Shown here one piece after another: positions 61,639 through 64,000 of a stretch of 64,000 nucleotides of DNA; the first letter of the stretch is position 1; each line of letters starts with the position of its first letter. The DNA lies in NCBI GenBank assembly GCA_017161305.1, contig CP031518.1, positions 248,001-312,000 of the forward strand. Direction: 5' to 3'. A program made the position numbers and the translations under genes. The notes beneath the pieces were generated by a model. It saw only the letters and a program-made list of their open reading frames with translations, was not told where the DNA came from and searched no databases. The DNA comes from Treponema ruminis (GTDB taxonomy: Bacteria; Spirochaetota; Spirochaetia; Treponematales; Treponemataceae).

Positions 61639-62083
61639 TGGCGCGGTTATTGTCGGTATCGTAGGTATAAGGGCAGAAAGTCATGTCGAGCTTATCATCA
61701 CGGCCGAGCTGGAAGTTGAGCTGCATGTCATCGCCATAAGAAACGGAGCCGTAAAAATGAGTATAGTTTTTGATTTTCTGAATTGTGCCGTCCGAAGCGA
61801 TTGCGCCCGCAACTTCAAGCCGGTACTGATAGTTTGCGTTTTCGACAAAATCAATAAGGTCGTTATCGATTCCCGTGATTTTAAGACTAGCGCCTTTGCC
61901 AGTAATATCGGGCGGTATATATTCAAAAGAAGAAGGCTCAAAGGTTTCTCCGTTTAAAATTACGGCTTCATTGTTATTAACGAGCCGTATTGTACCTATG
62001 CGGGGATGGGTAAACTTAATAAGATAAGGCAGGCAGAATTTCCCGCCATTAAAAAAAGTGTCAAAAAGCTCTGCGTCTGTCAT
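61631..62083 (-). CDS. Minor tail protein L-like (DUF1833)
   Basis: 150 aa: PYLIKFTHPRIGTIRLVNNNEAV, FEPSSFEYIPPDITGKGASLKITGIDNDLIDFVENANYQYRLEV and a final beta region. The pattern and its place between M-like and K-like genes match the DUF1833/gpL tail family. Overlaps the K-like gene by 8 nt. Confidence 0.8.
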   Translation of the reverse strand: MTDAELFDTFFNGGKFCLPYLIKFTHPRIGTIRLVNNNEAVILNGETFEPSSFEYIPPDITGKGASLKITGIDNDLIDFVENANYQYRLEVAGAIASDGTIQKIKNYTHFYGSVSYGDDMQLNFQLGRDDKLDMTFCPYTYDTDNNRANA

Positions 62084-62424
62084 TAATAAACCTCCTCGAT
62101 AGTCATGGAAAGGACACGGAACTTCTGGTTTGTATCCTGTGGCTCAGGGATTTCAGCAAACCTATAGTATCTGCTGCCGAGTATCGGACAAGTAAAAACC
62201 CCGGAAAGTCCGCCAAGCTCATCATTAAACCATGCCCAGAAGGCTTCAAGCTCGGTTTTTGAGAGCTGGAGACTGCACGAGAATGTCATTATGTTGCGAG
62301 TGTTTGCCTGATAGGCAGTGACGCGTCCGGAAAGATATTTCGTTTCTATTGTGTTTTTCTTCGGCCTCTCATTAAAGCCGAAGAAATTTGAGTTTACGCT
62401 TTCACTCCAATTTGTTATTGTCAT
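62083..62424 (-). CDS. Minor tail protein M-like
   Basis: 113 aa: VNSNFFGFNERPKKNTIETKYLSGRVTAYQANTRNIMTFSCSLQL, FWAWFNDELGGLSGVFTCPILG and YYRFAEIPEPQ fit the small phage tail-tip M/L-type proteins that build the tail tip below the tape measure. Overlaps the next gene by 1 nt and the tape measure by 4 nt. Confidence 0.75.
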   Translation of the reverse strand: MTITNWSESVNSNFFGFNERPKKNTIETKYLSGRVTAYQANTRNIMTFSCSLQLSKTELEAFWAWFNDELGGLSGVFTCPILGSRYYRFAEIPEPQDTNQKFRVLSMTIEEVY

Positions 62425-64000
62425 AGGTATCTTACCCCCTGAGATTGTGACTGAGCGATATTCATTGAATCTGTGTATTTCCCCTGCTGCATGGACGAAT
62501 TGACAATTTTATCAATTGTTACGATAAGGCCTTCCGGAGAAAGCCGGGCATTGCTTCTGACTTCGTTTGAAGTGTTGTTTATGACTTTAACATTCATGCT
62601 GACGTCACCTTTTACGGCTCCATTTCCGATGCTTTCCCAGAGAGCTTTCTGCTGGGCTGCATTCAGCACCATTTCGCCGTTCCGTGCGTGAATGTAGGTG
62701 TTGTCTTCACCGCTGGAAGCCCCAACGAATCCGCCGACAACACCGCCGGTTGCGAATGATGGAGGTATCGGCTTGCTTTGAATTGCCGTTGCAAGCTGAA
62801 CCCCGCCCAAAATCCCGATCATTGCCGCCATTGCAGGGCCTGCATAAGGGCCTCCCTCCGCAAGTGCCTTAACGACGGCAAGTGCAGTCTGTGCCTGGAT
62901 GTTAAGGATATTCGCGCTCCATTCCCACATCTGAGCCTTGTACTTTTTTTCAGCAGATTCATTTTCGATTTTTTCCTTCATTTCGGCATATTCTTCTTCA
63001 GAAATTTTCCCGGCTTCAAGCTGCTTGTCGAGTTCGGCTATTTTTACGGCCGATTCGTTCTCAGCGTTTTTTGCAACTAAGTCCGAAATGCCCGACATGA
63101 TTTCTGCATACTTTCCGGCAAACTCAGAGGCAATCTGAAATTTCTGCTCGTGCAACTTCGCCCATTCCTGCACTTCTGTTTCATTGTTTACGGCGGCAAT
63201 TTCCTTTTCTTTCTCCAAAACTTCATCCAGAAAGCCCGACAACCGGAGAATTTGCGTAGAGTAATATTCCCATTCAGCAGAGCCCTGTTTTACAGAGCCT
63301 TTCATTTCCTCAAGTTTTTGGATTGATGCAGAAATTGACTCGGAAAGTTTAGTCTCGTCGAATACTCCGAGGAATTTCTTTGCCTCTTCGGTGAGCTTTT
63401 CCGTTTCTACCTTAAGGGCTTTTATTGCATCCTTGTCTTTTTCCGCCGCTGCCTTTTTCTTTATGGCTTCCGTTATTTCCTCATAGCCTTGTTTAATGTC
63501 GTTGAGCCTGGCACGTGCGACGGAATTGTTTTGAGTCACAACAGAGGCATCCTCAGAAATCAATTTCAAATAGGCGCTTTCTTTAACAGAAAGAATTTCC
63601 TGTTTTTCCGCAAGTTCATCAATCTTCTTTCCCTCGGACTTCATAAGCTCATATTTCTGCTTTATGGCTTCGATATTCTTCTGGAGCTCGGCGTTGTTTT
63701 TGGTGATGATGTCGAGTGCTTTTTTGTCGGCTTCTGAAACTGTTCCTTCCCCTGCGTTTTTTTGAGCTTCCGTAAGTTTTTCCTGAGCCTCAGAAAGCTG
63801 CTTTGTTACAGAATCAATGTCCCTTTGCAGTCTGTTGCTCGACCCGTTCCATCCGTTTTGAAAAGCCGAATTAAGTTTCAAGAATTCAGCGTTTGCGTTT
63901 TTATATTTTTTTTCAATTTCGCTGACATTCTTTATTTCAGAATTAGCGTATTCATCAGCGGTAAACTTTGCTTCTTTATATTCAGCGGTTGCATCCGCAA
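62421..64000 (-). CDS. Tape measure protein, C-terminal part
   Basis: Open at the window edge. The C-terminal 526 residues include long Lys/Glu/Ala coiled coil (residues 1-330 of the visible part: KKYKNANAEFLKL, LQRDIDSVTKQLSEAQEKLTEAQK...), then a Gly/Ala-rich membrane-active-looking segment (AQTALAVVKALAEGGPYAGPAMAAMIGILGGVQLATAI), and GGVVGGFVGAS, HARNGEMVLNAAQQKALWESIG, the standard end of tape measure proteins. The reading frame continues past 64000; no start is visible here. Confidence 0.85.
   Translation of the reverse strand, partial: ADATAEYKEAKFTADEYANSEIKNVSEIEKKYKNANAEFLKLNSAFQNGWNGSSNRLQRDIDSVTKQLSEAQEKLTEAQKNAGEGTVSEADKKALDIITKNNAELQKNIEAIKQKYELMKSEGKKIDELAEKQEILSVKESAYLKLISEDASVVTQNNSVARARLNDIKQGYEEITEAIKKKAAAEKDKDAIKALKVETEKLTEEAKKFLGVFDETKLSESISASIQKLEEMKGSVKQGSAEWEYYSTQILRLSGFLDEVLEKEKEIAAVNNETEVQEWAKLHEQKFQIASEFAGKYAEIMSGISDLVAKNAENESAVKIAELDKQLEAGKISEEEYAEMKEKIENESAEKKYKAQMWEWSANILNIQAQTALAVVKALAEGGPYAGPAMAAMIGILGGVQLATAIQSKPIPPSFATGGVVGGFVGASSGEDNTYIHARNGEMVLNAAQQKALWESIGNGAVKGDVSMNVKVINNTSNEVRSNARLSPEGLIVTIDKIVNSSMQQGKYTDSMNIAQSQSQGVRYL

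Larger units (their letters stand above)
38735..64000. mobile_element. Prophage (siphovirus-like, incomplete in window) integrated at tRNA-Ala
   Basis: Starts directly after the tRNA with a tyrosine integrase, then minus-strand modules: DGR cassette, TerL, cargo block, TerS, HNH, replication/recombination genes, repressor-operator region, tail tip, tail assembly genes and tape measure, which continues past the window end. Portal, protease, capsid and head-tail genes are missing and should follow beyond 64000, with attR after them. The lambda-like K/L/M/J tail gene order and long tape measure argue for a siphovirus. Left boundary exact only to within the tRNA 3' end. Confidence 0.9.

Overview
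The window reads as a piece of a spirochaete chromosome, most likely a host-associated (gut or rumen type) Treponema, joined to the left part of an integrated tailed phage. Evidence for Treponema: moderate GC with AT-rich intergenic DNA, many Cys-lipoproteins with relaxed lipoboxes, a small outer-membrane barrel of the TP0733 type beside folD, a TPR protein of a spirochaetal kind, and BspA-type (DUF285) surface repeats. The species call is inference; no rRNA is present.

Chromosomal part, 1-38734. 1-919: lipoprotein fragment and outer-membrane barrel (minus). 1019-3529: folD, folE2 and an FGE/SUMF1-fold secreted protein (plus). 3504-8373: M15 peptidase, murD, ddl and an MFS transporter (minus). 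8742-10316: hisG and hisB. 10457-12664: a dCache chemoreceptor. 12929-34416: a 21.5 kb operon-like array, an OmpA-domain protein followed by seven lipoproteins, six of them 789-1290 aa paralogues, ending in a strong terminator. 34538-37576: Lrp/AsnC regulator, aminotransferase, TPR protein. 37665-38561: PlsC-type acyltransferase (minus). 38662-38734: tRNA-Ala(CGC). Palindromic repeat elements sit at 2295-2375 (in frame inside folE2), 9612-9687 (at the hisG stop) and 37573-37668 (supplying both stop codons of two convergent genes).

Prophage part, about 38735-64000 and continuing out of the window. A tyrosine integrase lies next to the tRNA gene. Apart from the integrase and the repressor, everything is on the minus strand: tape measure, M-, L-, K- and J-like tail genes (64000 to 57484), a further tail gene, the repressor region with three operators and a leftward promoter (55897-56351), a long structured leader, the early/replication genes (HTH, DUF2303, MerR-like, PcfK-like, Bet/RecT, DUF669-like, DUF6291), HNH endonuclease, TerS, a cargo block and TerL. 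Portal and capsid genes are not in the window and are expected beyond 64000.

The most notable system is a diversity-generating retroelement (DGR) at the integrase end of the prophage: variable protein 1 (VR1), a 40-aa ORF, an Avd-like protein, the template repeat, a DGR-type reverse transcriptase (YMDD, LSQ motif) and an overlapping 79-aa ORF. A second variable protein (VR2) lies about 5 kb away between terS and terL and is translationally coupled to terS. On the coding strand, VR1 differs from the template at 13 positions and VR2 at 12, and every one is a template adenine. Both VRs are followed by a GC-rich hairpin with a 5-nt loop.
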